From Pseudorhodobacter sp. (lineage in GTDB: Bacteria; Pseudomonadota; Alphaproteobacteria; Rhodobacterales; Rhodobacteraceae): 32,229 bases of DNA. The position numbers were made by a program, and so were the translations under genes. Every line of letters starts with the position of its first letter. The stretch's first letter is position 1. The notes beneath the pieces were generated by a model. The model saw only the letters and a program-made list of their open reading frames with translations, was not told where the DNA came from and did not search any database. Shown here piece by piece: positions 8,677 to 17,120 of this stretch. Where the stretch lies: NCBI GenBank assembly GCA_024642045.1, contig JAHEBX010000016.1:1-32229 (forward strand), in the 5' to 3' direction.

Positions 8677-9330
8677 CTAGACAAGCGTCGCGATAATCGC
8701 GCGCAAGGTCTCGATCCCGTCGCCCTTTTCCGACGAGGTCACCACGATTTCCGGATAGGCAGCGGGGTGTTTTTTCATCGCCTCGATCGACAGCGCGATA
8801 TTCGCCTCGCGTTCGGTTTTCGACACTTTGTCGGCCTTGGTCATCACCACCTGAAACGTCACGGCAGAGCGGTCGAGCAGCGTCATGATCTCTTCATCCA
8901 CTGCCTTTACCCCGTGACGCGAATCGATCAGCACAAAGGCACGGCGCAGGGTTTGCCGCCCCGCGAGATAGGATTTCAGCAGCGCCTGCCACTTGGCCAC
9001 CACGGCAACGGGCGCCTCGGCATAGCCGTAGCCGGGTAGGTCAACCAGATAGCGGTTCATCTCGCCAAGTGCGAAATAGTTGATCTCTTGCGTCCGACCT
9101 GGTGTGTTCGAGGCGCGGGCAAGGTTCTTACGTCCGGTCAATCCATTGATCAGACTTGATTTCCCGACGTTCGAGCGGCCTGCAAAGCATACCTCTAGCC
9201 GGTCAGGCTCGGGCAGTCCCGACATGGCGACCACACCTTTGACGAACTCAACAGGGCCAGCGAACAGCAGCCGCCCCGCCTCGCGCGCCTCGAACTCGGG
9301 TTCAGGGGCAAGGGTGAATTGCAGGCTCAT
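8677..9330 (-). CDS. engB: Ribosome biogenesis GTPase EngB (YihA/YsxC)
   Basis: 217 aa from ATG at 9330 (MSLQFTLAPEPEFE). The start is chosen because GGAG lies 6 nt upstream and the ATG overlaps the TGA of the MOSC gene. The GTPase motifs are G1 GRSNVGKSS (about 51-59), G3 DLPGYGYA, G4 TKADK and G5 SSEKG, all in the EngB arrangement. EngB is a cytoplasmic GTPase needed for assembly of the 50S ribosomal subunit. Its place after yidC and a MOSC gene fits the conserved Rhodobacteraceae cluster around rpmH-rnpA. Confidence 0.95.
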   Translation of the reverse strand: MSLQFTLAPEPEFEAREAGRLLFAGPVEFVKGVVAMSGLPEPDRLEVCFAGRSNVGKSSLINGLTGRKNLARASNTPGRTQEINYFALGEMNRYLVDLPGYGYAEAPVAVVAKWQALLKSYLAGRQTLRRAFVLIDSRHGVKAVDEEIMTLLDRSAVTFQVVMTKADKVSKTEREANIALSIEAMKKHPAAYPEIVVTSSEKGDGIETLRAIIATLV

Positions 9331-10073
9331 GCCAGTCTCCATTCATCGCCGACCGCGATGGGTCCGCTTTCCACCACCATGGCATAGACGCCAAAATCCT
9401 GATGGCCATAATTTTCTTGCAATGCGGCCAGCGTTGGTGCGCTGACGCGGCCGGTCTCGGGATCCACCGTGGTCGCACTGCACCGCGTTATCCGCGCCGT
9501 CACTTCCAGCGTTGCGCCACCGATGGCCAGACGCTTGCCGACCCAATCGAATTCGGCCCAAGGAGCCGCACCTTCCAGCCATAGATTGCCGCGCCAGCGA
9601 TTTACCGACAGCGGCGTGCCCATCTTGGCCGACAGATCCGCCAACGAGGCCGTCGAAAGGATCGAGAGCGTCTCGGCAGGATCATCGGTCATTCCGCGCC
9701 CCGCCGTGACAATCGCGGCAGGCTGGGCGCGATCCGCTGGATTCAACGGGCGCACCCAGTCCAGAAATCGCGGCAGATCGGCGGTATCGTCGGGGCGAAA
9801 GGCGATTGTGCCGCGCTCGGGGTGGCGCAGCGTCACCACGCCCAAGGCCTCGTCAAATGTCGAGGTGATCGCCATCAGCGCAGGCGCCTTGGCCCCACGC
9901 GCGAAATTTGCGCAGCGATTCCAGCCCTCTACCAGCTTGGCCGCGTCATGCGCCACCGCCCAATGCCGGTCCCAAGGCAGGCACTGACCCGCCAAAAGAC
10001 GAACGGACGCGAGGTTCTCGCGTCCGTGTCCCTTGATCGGGTGCCGGCAAATCTGTGCCAGCCGAGCTGTCAT
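9327..10073 (-). CDS. MOSC domain-containing protein
   Basis: 248 aa. The N-terminal MTARLAQICRHPIKGHGRE is the beta-barrel opening seen in MOSC proteins (YcbX/mARC type). LSVNRWRGNLWLEG and the ITRCSATTVDPETG segment, with the conserved Cys, mark the MOSC core. MOSC proteins bind molybdenum cofactor and take part in sulfur transfer or reduction of N-oxygenated compounds. No ferredoxin domain is fused here. The ATG overlaps the yidC stop and the TGA overlaps the engB start, so it is translated as the middle gene of yidC-MOSC-engB. The substrate is not known. Confidence 0.88.
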   Translation of the reverse strand: MTARLAQICRHPIKGHGRENLASVRLLAGQCLPWDRHWAVAHDAAKLVEGWNRCANFARGAKAPALMAITSTFDEALGVVTLRHPERGTIAFRPDDTADLPRFLDWVRPLNPADRAQPAAIVTAGRGMTDDPAETLSILSTASLADLSAKMGTPLSVNRWRGNLWLEGAAPWAEFDWVGKRLAIGGATLEVTARITRCSATTVDPETGRVSAPTLAALQENYGHQDFGVYAMVVESGPIAVGDEWRLA

Positions 10074-11926
10074 TTCTTCGCCACCGCCGGAGCCTTCTTG
10101 AAGCCCGATTTGATGTTGCCAAAGATATCCGGCTTATGCCCGTGACTGCGCATGATCATGTACTGCTGCGTGAAGGTGATGGTGTTGTTGGTGATCCAGT
10201 ACACCACCAGACCGCTTGCAAAACCACCGAGCATGAACATGAAGACCCAAGGCATCCAAGCGAAAATCTGTTGCTGCACGGGGTCGGCGGGGGCTGGGTT
10301 CAGTTTTTGCTGCAACCACATCGAGACGCCGAGCAAGATCGGCAGCGCGCCGATAAAGATCGTCGCGAGCAGGGTGCCGTGTACGGGCGCTGCCCAGGGC
10401 AGAGCGCCAAACAGGTTGAACAAAGACGAGCTGTCGGGTGCCGACAGATCATTCAGCCAGCCAAAGAACGGCGCTTGGCGCAATTCCAGTGTCACAAATA
10501 TCACTTTGTAAAGGCTGAAGAAAATCGGAATCTGGATCAGGATCGGCAAACAGCCCGCCGCCGGATTGACCTTCTTTTCCTTGTAAAGCTGCATCATTTC
10601 TTTTTGCAGCTTTTGCTTGTCCTCGCCGGCACGCTCTTTCAGCGCCTCGATCTCGGGCTGCAATTCCTTCATCCGCGCCATCGAAACGTAGGATTTATAA
10701 GCCAGCGGCAGCACAAGCAATTTGAGGAAGAACGTCAGGCCGATGATCGCCAGACCCATGTTGCCGATCCAGCCGTGCAAAAGATGCAGGATCATAAAGA
10801 TCGGCTTGGTCAGGAAATAGAACCAACCCCAGTCGATCGAATCGATAAAGCCTTTGATCTGTGGGCTGTTGGGGTCGACCTTTGCGCCAAAAAGCTGCGA
10901 CAGCCAGCTTGGATCGTTTTCATACTTGCCAATGGTTTCCCAGACCTTCGCCCCGGCGAAAAGCTGGGTCGAGGTTTCAACCGAAGCGCCGGGCGCCACG
11001 GTGACCAAGGGTTCGCGCACTTCGGCTTGATAGATATCGGCGCCCGCGACGTATTTCACCACCGAGGTATAGGGCTTGCCCTGCTCGGGGATCAGCGTGG
11101 TCATCCAGTAGTGGTCGGTAAAGCCGATCCAGCCGTCCGTTGTGGCCTCTTTCACTTCGGCGTGGGCCGATTCCGCAGGCACCTCGGGCAAGCCGGTGAT
11201 CTTTTTGTATTTGATCTCTTCAAGGCTGCCATCGGTGCGGCGCACCAGACCTTCGTGCACGACATAGATATTTTGCAGCTTTGGCAGGCCGTGGCGCGCA
11301 ATAATACCGTAGTTATAAAGGCTTGCAGGCGCTGCGCCGTTGTTTTGTACCTTGTCAGAAACGGTGAACATGAAGTTTTCATCCACCGAAATCGTGCGGA
11401 GGAAACTCATGCCCTTGCTGTTTTCCCAGTGCAGGGTGACAGGCTGACCGACCGAGAGCGTGCCGCCCGAAGCCAGTTTCCATTCTGATTTAGCGCCCGG
11501 AACATCGTCAGCCGTCAGACCAGCCCCCGGAGCCCAGCCAAAGACCGCATAATAGGGCGCTGTCTTGCCCACAGGCGAAAGCAACCGCACATCAGCAGAA
11601 TCCTTGGCTAGCGTTTCCTTGAAGGTTTTAAACTCCAGATCATCCAATCTCCCACCCAAGAGCGAGATCGAGCCTGCCAGCATCGGTGTGTCAATCGTAA
11701 GCCGCGGCGCTTCGGGCAAAGGTTCGGCCGAGGTCACCGGCGTCGTTGCCGCCACCGTGCCCGTGCCCGCAGCCTCGGGTGTGGTCGGGGCCACCGCCGT
11801 CGCCTCAACCGCAGCCGGGTCGGGGAACCATGCTGGGAAAAGTTTGGGGCCCACGACGAACCAGCCAAGGATCACCAGAAAGCACAGCACTGTCGTGAGG
11901 ACTAGATTTTTATTTTGATCGTCCAT
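10070..11926 (-). CDS. yidC: Membrane protein insertase YidC
   Basis: 618 aa from ATG at 11926 (MDDQNKNLVLTTVLCFLVIL). The track starts five codons earlier, but MDDQNKN is the usual alphaproteobacterial beginning. An N-terminal transmembrane helix is followed by a large periplasmic P1 domain. The C-terminal Oxa1/Alb3 core carries KKVNPAAGCLPILIQIPIF and further helices up to VVYWITNNTITFTQQ. YidC inserts and folds inner-membrane proteins, alone or with SecYEG. It normally follows yidD closely, but here an EAL gene lies between. The stop overlaps the MOSC start (ATGA). The 180-bp upstream gap should hold its own promoter. Confidence 0.96.
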   Translation of the reverse strand: MDDQNKNLVLTTVLCFLVILGWFVVGPKLFPAWFPDPAAVEATAVAPTTPEAAGTGTVAATTPVTSAEPLPEAPRLTIDTPMLAGSISLLGGRLDDLEFKTFKETLAKDSADVRLLSPVGKTAPYYAVFGWAPGAGLTADDVPGAKSEWKLASGGTLSVGQPVTLHWENSKGMSFLRTISVDENFMFTVSDKVQNNGAAPASLYNYGIIARHGLPKLQNIYVVHEGLVRRTDGSLEEIKYKKITGLPEVPAESAHAEVKEATTDGWIGFTDHYWMTTLIPEQGKPYTSVVKYVAGADIYQAEVREPLVTVAPGASVETSTQLFAGAKVWETIGKYENDPSWLSQLFGAKVDPNSPQIKGFIDSIDWGWFYFLTKPIFMILHLLHGWIGNMGLAIIGLTFFLKLLVLPLAYKSYVSMARMKELQPEIEALKERAGEDKQKLQKEMMQLYKEKKVNPAAGCLPILIQIPIFFSLYKVIFVTLELRQAPFFGWLNDLSAPDSSSLFNLFGALPWAAPVHGTLLATIFIGALPILLGVSMWLQQKLNPAPADPVQQQIFAWMPWVFMFMLGGFASGLVVYWITNNTITFTQQYMIMRSHGHKPDIFGNIKSGFKKAPAVAKK

Positions 11927-12109
11927 GGGGACCACCACCATTCCTGTTCAAGGTCAGGCGTGGTTCAACGATAGGGGGCGGCAAAGGTCAAGCGCTTTTC
12001 CCCCTTTAGGGGTCTCTCGGTCGGGGTTTGGTGTCAGATTAGCGTGGGTTTTCCCGATTTTCACCATAACACTCCAACGAGGCGCTTTGATGGGCCGGAA
12101 CAGGCCGGT

Positions 12110-13651
12110 TTAGTTGCGGGCCACGAACTTGGGAACTTTGGCGAGCTGAGCGCGGTGCCGCACGATCCAATCCAGCGTCTCATCGACGGCCATCGGGCGG
12201 GCAATCCCGAACCCCTGCACGTCGCCGCAGCCCAGTTGCGCCAGTATCGCATGCTCTCCGGGCGTTTCTACACCCTCTGCCAGCGTTTCAAGACCAAGCC
12301 GCTCAGCCATTGAGAGAATCGCCGAGACCATCTTTTGCTGCTCTCGGTCCTCGTCCAACTTGGTAACAAAGCTCCGGTCGATCTTGATGCGTTGCACAGC
12401 AAAGCGGCGGATGGAGGTGATTGAAGCATGTCCGGTGCCGAAATCGTCCAGATCAATGCCGCAACCAAGGCGGGCAAGGGCCGCAATATTGGCGACAATC
12501 ACATCGTTTTCGGTTTCAGCCACCACGTTTTCGAGAATTTCGATCGACAGTCGTTTCGGTTCCAGATCAAAGCGATCCAGTTCCCATTTCAGCCGATCGG
12601 TCAGGCGAGGATTGCGCAGCTCTTGCGCCGAGAAATTGACCGCAACGGTTGGCACCCGCAGCCCAGCCATGTCCCAGCGCGAAAGCGCGGTCAGAGCGTG
12701 GTACAGGATTGTCTCCCCAAGCCGATCCTCAAGCCCGGCGTCTTCAATAAGTGGCAAGAATTCCGCAGGAGGGATCACGCCTTTTTCCGGATGATACCAA
12801 CGGGCAAGCGCCTCGAAGCCGGTGATTTCACCGGTGTGAGTTGAGATCTGTGGCTGAAAATTGGGGCGGATCTGCCCTTCGTCCAACGCGAGTTCCAGCT
12901 CTGCGCGCAGAGAATCGCGGTCAGCTCGGGTGCGCGCCATGTCGGGCGAATAGGCGCGCAGGCCGTTCGGTCCGCGCCGACGCGCTTCGTCTGCGGCGAC
13001 CTGCGCCGCGTTCAGCAGGCTCGCTCCCGTCGTTTCTGGCGCGTGCGCACTGTGACAAAAGCCAACCGAGCAAGTGATGTAGAGCCGCGAGGCATCCAGA
13101 CTTACAGGAACGGCGACTGCTGCCTGTAAGCGAGAAGCAAGCTGCACCAATGCCTCCAGCTCCAGTCGACGCACGGGCGCCAGAGCTACAGCAAAACCGC
13201 CGCCTTCAAGCCGTGCCACGATATCGCCCCCGCGCAACACTGCGCAGATCCTTTCTGCCGAACGGGCCAGCACCTCGATCTGCGCGGCGCGACCAAACCG
13301 GTCGATCAACCGGTCGCTATCATCAAATTGCAGCACAAAACAGGCTGTGCTGCGCCCCGTTACGGGACCGTCCTGCAAAATCGTGTCGAGCGTGCCGATC
13401 AATTGGCCGCGCAAGGACAACCCTTCCAGCACATCGGGCAAGTTTGCGCCCGATTGTGGCGCAGCACTGCGTCCGGTGACGGCAAACACGAGCGGCGCCA
13501 GCAGAGCCGCGAAGATCAGGCTGCGCTCGCCAGCGATCCAATAGCTCGCCAACGCAAGAGCGGGCAGCATGACCAGAACCTCGGGGCGGCGCAACAAGCT
13601 GCCAAAGCGATGAATCCGTGAAATCGTTCTGGAAATGGTCTTCGAAACCAT
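12110..13651 (-). CDS. Membrane-bound EAL-domain cyclic-di-GMP phosphodiesterase with degenerate GGDEF
   Basis: 513 aa. Two hydrophobic segments near the N-terminus (about 25-58) anchor it in the inner membrane. A GGDEF domain (about 85-235) follows, but the signature is EGGGF (149-153) instead of GG(D/E)EF, so cyclase activity is unlikely and a regulatory role is plausible. The EAL domain (about 250-500) keeps the catalytic set: FEALARW (Glu280), VAVNFSAQEL (Asn339), SIEILEN (Glu371), DDFGTG (402-407), IKIDRSF (Lys423) and LAEGVET (Glu459). It should hydrolyse c-di-GMP to pGpG. No strong RBS is seen; ggggcag precedes ATG. It is an insert between yidD and yidC with about 180 bp on each side. 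Confidence 0.9.
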   Translation of the reverse strand: MVSKTISRTISRIHRFGSLLRRPEVLVMLPALALASYWIAGERSLIFAALLAPLVFAVTGRSAAPQSGANLPDVLEGLSLRGQLIGTLDTILQDGPVTGRSTACFVLQFDDSDRLIDRFGRAAQIEVLARSAERICAVLRGGDIVARLEGGGFAVALAPVRRLELEALVQLASRLQAAVAVPVSLDASRLYITCSVGFCHSAHAPETTGASLLNAAQVAADEARRRGPNGLRAYSPDMARTRADRDSLRAELELALDEGQIRPNFQPQISTHTGEITGFEALARWYHPEKGVIPPAEFLPLIEDAGLEDRLGETILYHALTALSRWDMAGLRVPTVAVNFSAQELRNPRLTDRLKWELDRFDLEPKRLSIEILENVVAETENDVIVANIAALARLGCGIDLDDFGTGHASITSIRRFAVQRIKIDRSFVTKLDEDREQQKMVSAILSMAERLGLETLAEGVETPGEHAILAQLGCGDVQGFGIARPMAVDETLDWIVRHRAQLAKVPKFVARN

Positions 13652-13824
13652 GGTTCTGCCCCCAAAATTCGCCGGGACGCATCGCCTCCCGGCCTCAGGT
13701 CTAAGGCCTGACGCTGATCGGAGCGTTAATAGTCAAAAAGATAATGCGCAGAATTTTTGGAAATAAGTTTGGCTTCAGTTAAGCTCTCTGACCTTCGCGC
13801 CTGAATTGATTTCAGCTGCCAAGC

Positions 13825-14073
13825 CTAAGATTTGACGTCGTGTTCAGGGTCGGTTCCCGGGACAGGGTCATAGCCCGACCCACCCCAAGGGTGGCAGCGA
13901 CACAGACGATGAACCATCAGATAGCCGCCTTTGGCCGCTCCGTGCCGCTCCAGCGCTTCAAGTGCATAGACCGAACAGGTGGGCTGGAAACGGCAACCAT
14001 GCCCAACCCAAGGGCTCAGAACCAAGCGGTAGGCCTGCACAGGCAGGGCGAGAAGGCGCGCCAGCGGAGTCAT
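13825..14073 (-). CDS. yidD: Membrane protein insertion efficiency factor YidD
   Basis: 82 aa. The motifs YRLVLSPWVGHGCRFQPTCS and YALEALERHGAAKG followed by RCHPWGGSGYDPVP are the hallmark of the YidD (DUF37) family. It is a small membrane-associated protein that assists YidC/Sec-dependent insertion. The ATG overlaps the rnpA stop (ATGA), the standard arrangement. Normally yidC follows at once; here the next gene downstream is the EAL phosphodiesterase. Confidence 0.95.
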   Translation of the reverse strand: MTPLARLLALPVQAYRLVLSPWVGHGCRFQPTCSVYALEALERHGAAKGGYLMVHRLCRCHPWGGSGYDPVPGTDPEHDVKS

Positions 14074-14483
14074 CGCGTGCCTCGATGCAGCATGGCGAGT
14101 GCTGCGACCAGATCGGCGCGCATATCGGCGAAATTGCGGTTGTTGGTGGCTTCGGGCTTTGCGACAATGACGTAATCCCAGCCAGCTTGAGCAAACTTAG
14201 GCAAGATCTCGCGGGCCAAAGCGCGCAGGCGGCGCTTTGCATGATTGCGGGCGACGGCATTGCCGATCTTTTTCGACGCGGTGAATCCGATACGCATGGC
14301 CGCGCTCGCATCCTCGCGCGCCCGGCCCTGCACCAGAAAGCTGGCTGTGCCCTGACGTCGCCCCTGAGCGGCGCGCAAAAAATCAGGCCGATTCTTGAGC
14401 GTCTCAAGACAAACGGAAACCGCCGGAGGCGTTTCGGACGCTTCGGCAGTCATGCCAATGTCCGATGCCTTCGGCGGTGTCAT
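14070..14483 (-). CDS. rnpA: Ribonuclease P protein component
   Basis: 137 aa from ATG at 14483 (MTPPKASDIG). The track starts far upstream inside rpmH. This ATG has AGGAG 6 nt upstream and lies after the rpmH stop. The RNP motif GNAVARNHAKRRLRAL is the RNA-binding signature of RnpA; FTASKKIGNAVARN is the usual lead-in and LVAALAMLHR the usual C-terminal helix. With the catalytic RNA it trims tRNA 5' leaders. The first 20 residues are poorly conserved, so MTAEASETP ten codons later is a possible alternative start. It is coupled to yidD by ATGA. Confidence 0.95.
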   Translation of the reverse strand: MTPPKASDIGMTAEASETPPAVSVCLETLKNRPDFLRAAQGRRQGTASFLVQGRAREDASAAMRIGFTASKKIGNAVARNHAKRRLRALAREILPKFAQAGWDYVIVAKPEATNNRNFADMRADLVAALAMLHRGTR

Positions 14484-14524
14484 TCGTTGCTCCTGAAAGT
14501 CAGCCCCGAAAGGCCGATCAGAAC

Positions 14525-14659
14525 TTAAGCCGACAGCTTCTTGCGGCCCTTGGCGCGGCGGGCTGCCAGCACAAGACGGCCACCCTTGGTAGCCATGCGC
14601 GCACGGAAGCCGTGACGGCGGGCGCGAACCAGGTTCGACGGTTGAAAAGTGCGCTTCAT
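14525..14659 (-). CDS. rpmH: 50S ribosomal protein L34
   Basis: 44 aa, [20 protein letters not shown] through KGRKKLSA, the invariant L34 sequence and length. The ORF track hides it at the end of a longer frame (14525-15019). The ATG at 14659 has a ggag element upstream (atggagaccgcg). It is the first gene of rpmH-rnpA-yidD, about 40 bp before rnpA. Confidence 0.97.
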   Translation of the reverse strand: MKRTFQPSNLVRARRHGFRARMATKGGRLVLAARRAKGRKKLSA

Positions 14660-14720
14660 CGCGGTCTCCATCAGACATGCGCCGACCCATTGGATTCGAC
14701 GACGTAAACTTGAAGCCCGT

Positions 14721-14749
14721 CCTTTAGGGGGGGATTTGCGGTAAGTCAA
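14721..14749 (-). promoter_or_regulatory. rpmH: Candidate sigma-70 promoter of rpmH
   Basis: On the minus strand TTGACT (14749-14744) is spaced 17 bp from TAAAGG (14726-14721), about 60 bp before the rpmH ATG. The -35 is good and the -10 is poor (T-A-x-A match). Position and spacing make it the most likely start of the rpmH transcript. Confidence 0.45.
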
Positions 14750-14939
14750 CGCGGAGTGCTGCAGATTTCTGCAACAATTCGCGCCGTTGTGACGAAGATC
14801 CCGCCCAAATGTTTCAAACCTTGGGCTTTGAGCGTCGCAAAACACACCGCAGATCAAGGCCGCGTGATCCTTGGGGCGTAGCGGCTGGCCAGAGAGGCAT
14901 GAAATCGCCATCTTGACCGGACTTTCAAAAGGATGCCCC

Positions 14940-15641
14940 ATGTCTTCTATCGCCCGCAAGCTGCCAATTCTGCTGATTCTGGCGGCGGCCCTGATGGGTG
15001 CGCTGTTCTTGCGCGACAAGATCAGCTTCGAGGCTTTGGCGGAGCATCGCGCGACGCTGCTTGCTTATCGCGACGCGCATTTCGTTTTCGCGAGCCTGGC
15101 GTTTGTTGCTGTATATGTCGTGATCGTCGCGCTAAGTTTGCCTGGGGCGACCATCGCCACACTGACGGGCGGCTTTCTGTTCGGGCTGTTTCCCGGCATG
15201 ATCTACAACGTCACGGGTGCAAGTATCGGAGCGATTGCAGTCTTTTTGGCCGCGCGGGCCGGGTTTGGGCAAGCGGCGGCGGCGAAAATGCAGGCCAGCA
15301 ACGGGGCGGTGAGCAGATTGCAAAGCGCGTTGCGTGAAAATCAGTGGTCGGCCTTGTTGATCATGCGGCTGGTGCCGGCGCTGCCGTTCTTTCTGGCCAA
15401 TCTGATCCCTGCGTTTATCGGCATCGGGCTTATGCCTTTTGCGGTGACGACGTTTTTGGGCATCATGCCAGGGGCTTTTGTCTATACGTCGATCGGCTCT
15501 GGTCTGGGAGAGGTGTTTGCGCGTGGCGAGACCCCTGATCTGGGTGTGATTTTTACCCTGCCCGTGCTGGGTCCGCTGTTGGGGCTGGCTGCGCTTTCCG
15601 CCCTGCCGATCATTATCAAAGCCTTGCGTAAGGAGCGTTAA
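14940..15641 (+). CDS. TVP38/TMEM64 family (VTT domain) membrane protein
   Basis: 233 aa from ATG at 14940 ([14 protein letters not shown]), which follows aaggatgcccc. The track start 23 codons earlier lacks support. An N-terminal transmembrane helix is followed by the VTT/SNARE-associated core: [20 protein letters not shown], a re-entrant-like segment through [11 protein letters not shown], and [20 protein letters not shown]. Members (DedA-related) are inner-membrane proteins linked to lipid or ion handling; the exact transport role is not settled. The TAA stop is one base before the ATG of the flavoprotein gene, whose RBS (ggag) lies in this gene's last codons, so the two are clearly coupled. 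Confidence 0.88.
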   Translation: MSSIARKLPILLILAAALMGALFLRDKISFEALAEHRATLLAYRDAHFVFASLAFVAVYVVIVALSLPGATIATLTGGFLFGLFPGMIYNVTGASIGAIAVFLAARAGFGQAAAAKMQASNGAVSRLQSALRENQWSALLIMRLVPALPFFLANLIPAFIGIGLMPFAVTTFLGIMPGAFVYTSIGSGLGEVFARGETPDLGVIFTLPVLGPLLGLAALSALPIIIKALRKER

Positions 15642-15642
15642 G

Positions 15643-17052
15643 ATGGCCCGGATAGATACCGACCTTTGCATCATCGGTGCTGGCTCTGGCGGGCTGTCGA
15701 TTGCGGCAGGTGCCGTGCAGATGGGCGCGCGCGTCGTTCTGATAGAAGGTGGAGAAATGGGGGGCGATTGCCTCAACTATGGCTGCGTGCCGTCCAAGGC
15801 TCTGCTGGCCGCGGCAAAAACCGCGCAGACCATTCGCAAAGGGGCTGCTGGCGTGGCAGGTGCCGACCCGCAGATCGACTTCGCGGCCGTCAAAGCGCAG
15901 GTGGCGAGTGTCATCGCGGGAATCGCTCCTGTTGATAGCCAAGAACGGTTTGAAGGTCTGGGCGTGCAGGTTATTCGTGCCTATGCCCGATTTACCGCGC
16001 CAAACGAGGTCGACGCAGGCGGCACAGCCATCCGGGCGCGCCGCTTTGTGATCGCCACAGGCTCGCATCCGATGATCCCGCCGACGCCCGGGCTGGAGGA
16101 TGTGCCCTATCTGACCAACGAGACGATCTTTGCCCAGACCACGCGGCCAGAGCACCTGATGATTCTGGGGGCGGGGCCGATTGCGCTTGAGATGGCGCAA
16201 GCGCACAGACGGCTGGGCTGCCGCGTGACGGTGATTGCCCGCTCGCGCGCGATGGGGCGTGACGACCCGGAGGCGACGGCCGTTGTGGTGGCTGCGCTGC
16301 GTGCCGAAGGCGTCGAGATCCGTGAGGGCCACGATGCGACCCGTTTTCGCGCCATCCCCAAAGGGGTCGAGGCTGTGCTGGATGATGGCACCACGCTGAC
16401 CGCCTCGCATCTTTTGGTGGCGGTGGGGCGCAAGACCGCAACGGCTGGGCTGAACCTTGAGGCAGCCGGCGTGGACTATACCGACAGGGGTGTCGCCGTT
16501 GGCGCGAACCTGCGCACAAGCAATCGCCGCGTCTATGCGGTGGGGGATGTGGCGGGCGGGCTGCAATTCACCCATGTTGCGGGCGCGCATGCGGGCGTGG
16601 TGATCAGGCAGGTTCTGCTCGGCCTGCCCGCCAAGGCCGCTACGGTGGTGCCTTGGGTCACCTTTACCGACCCCGAACTGGCCCAGATCGGGCTTACCGA
16701 AGCCCAAGCGCGCAAGGCTCACCCACAGGTCACGGTGCTGCGGCAAGAGTTTCACCACAATGACCGGGCCCTTACCGAAGGCAAATCGGCAGGATTTCTG
16801 AAGCTGATGGTGGTCAGGGGCCGCGTCGTAGGGGTCACAATCGTGGGGGCGGGGGCAGGCGAGTTGATTGGCCTTTGGGCGCTGGCGATGGCTTCGGGGC
16901 TCAAGATCGGCGCCGTCACCGGCATGATTGCGCCCTATCCGACCTTGGGAGAGATCTCGAAACGCGCAGCAGGGGCCTATTTCTCGCCCAAGCTTTTTGA
17001 TAACCCTATATTAAAGACAGCTGTTCGTCTGGTGCAGCGTTTGGTGCCCTAG
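15643..17052 (+). CDS. FAD-dependent pyridine nucleotide-disulfide oxidoreductase (MerA/Lpd-like)
   Basis: 469 aa. The N-terminal FAD loop CIIGAGSGGLS is followed by the redox-active disulfide GGDCLNYGCVPSK (Cys43, Cys48). The NAD(P)-binding loop ILGAGPIALEMAQAH, the second FAD motif VYAVGDVAGG and the dimerisation domain (WVTFTDPELAQIGLTEAQA) complete the family layout. At the C-terminus the His of the usual HPT-x-x-E is Tyr432 (PYPTLGE). This differs from dihydrolipoamide dehydrogenase and is closer to what I remember for mercuric-reductase relatives. No N-terminal HMA domain or CC C-terminal tail is present, so mercuric ion reduction is doubtful. It is coupled to the VTT membrane protein, a pairing that suggests membrane-linked redox work. 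Confidence 0.85.
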   Translation: MARIDTDLCIIGAGSGGLSIAAGAVQMGARVVLIEGGEMGGDCLNYGCVPSKALLAAAKTAQTIRKGAAGVAGADPQIDFAAVKAQVASVIAGIAPVDSQERFEGLGVQVIRAYARFTAPNEVDAGGTAIRARRFVIATGSHPMIPPTPGLEDVPYLTNETIFAQTTRPEHLMILGAGPIALEMAQAHRRLGCRVTVIARSRAMGRDDPEATAVVVAALRAEGVEIREGHDATRFRAIPKGVEAVLDDGTTLTASHLLVAVGRKTATAGLNLEAAGVDYTDRGVAVGANLRTSNRRVYAVGDVAGGLQFTHVAGAHAGVVIRQVLLGLPAKAATVVPWVTFTDPELAQIGLTEAQARKAHPQVTVLRQEFHHNDRALTEGKSAGFLKLMVVRGRVVGVTIVGAGAGELIGLWALAMASGLKIGAVTGMIAPYPTLGEISKRAAGAYFSPKLFDNPILKTAVRLVQRLVP

Positions 17053-17057
17053 GGCAA

Positions 17058-17080
17058 GCAGGCGGGGGTTTCACGCCTGC
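17058..17080 (+). terminator. Hairpin between flavoprotein and histidine kinase genes
   Basis: The 7-bp arms GCAGGCG and CGCCTGC have a 9-nt loop and lie 5 bases after the stop. A TTTTT run occurs about 14 nt further on, too far for a standard terminator. It may lower read-through into the kinase gene. Confidence 0.35.
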
Positions 17081-17120
17081 GCACGCCTTAGGATTTTTAC
17101 AGAGAGAGGATAAGGGCAAA

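Noticed and set aside
12110-13651. Active diguanylate cyclase
   Set aside because: The GGDEF signature is EGGGF, which lacks the catalytic acidic residue pattern; only the EAL site is intact.
15643-17052. Mercuric reductase (merA) of a mer operon
   Set aside because: No merR, merT or merP is present, there is no N-terminal HMA domain, and the C-terminal cysteine pair of MerA is missing.
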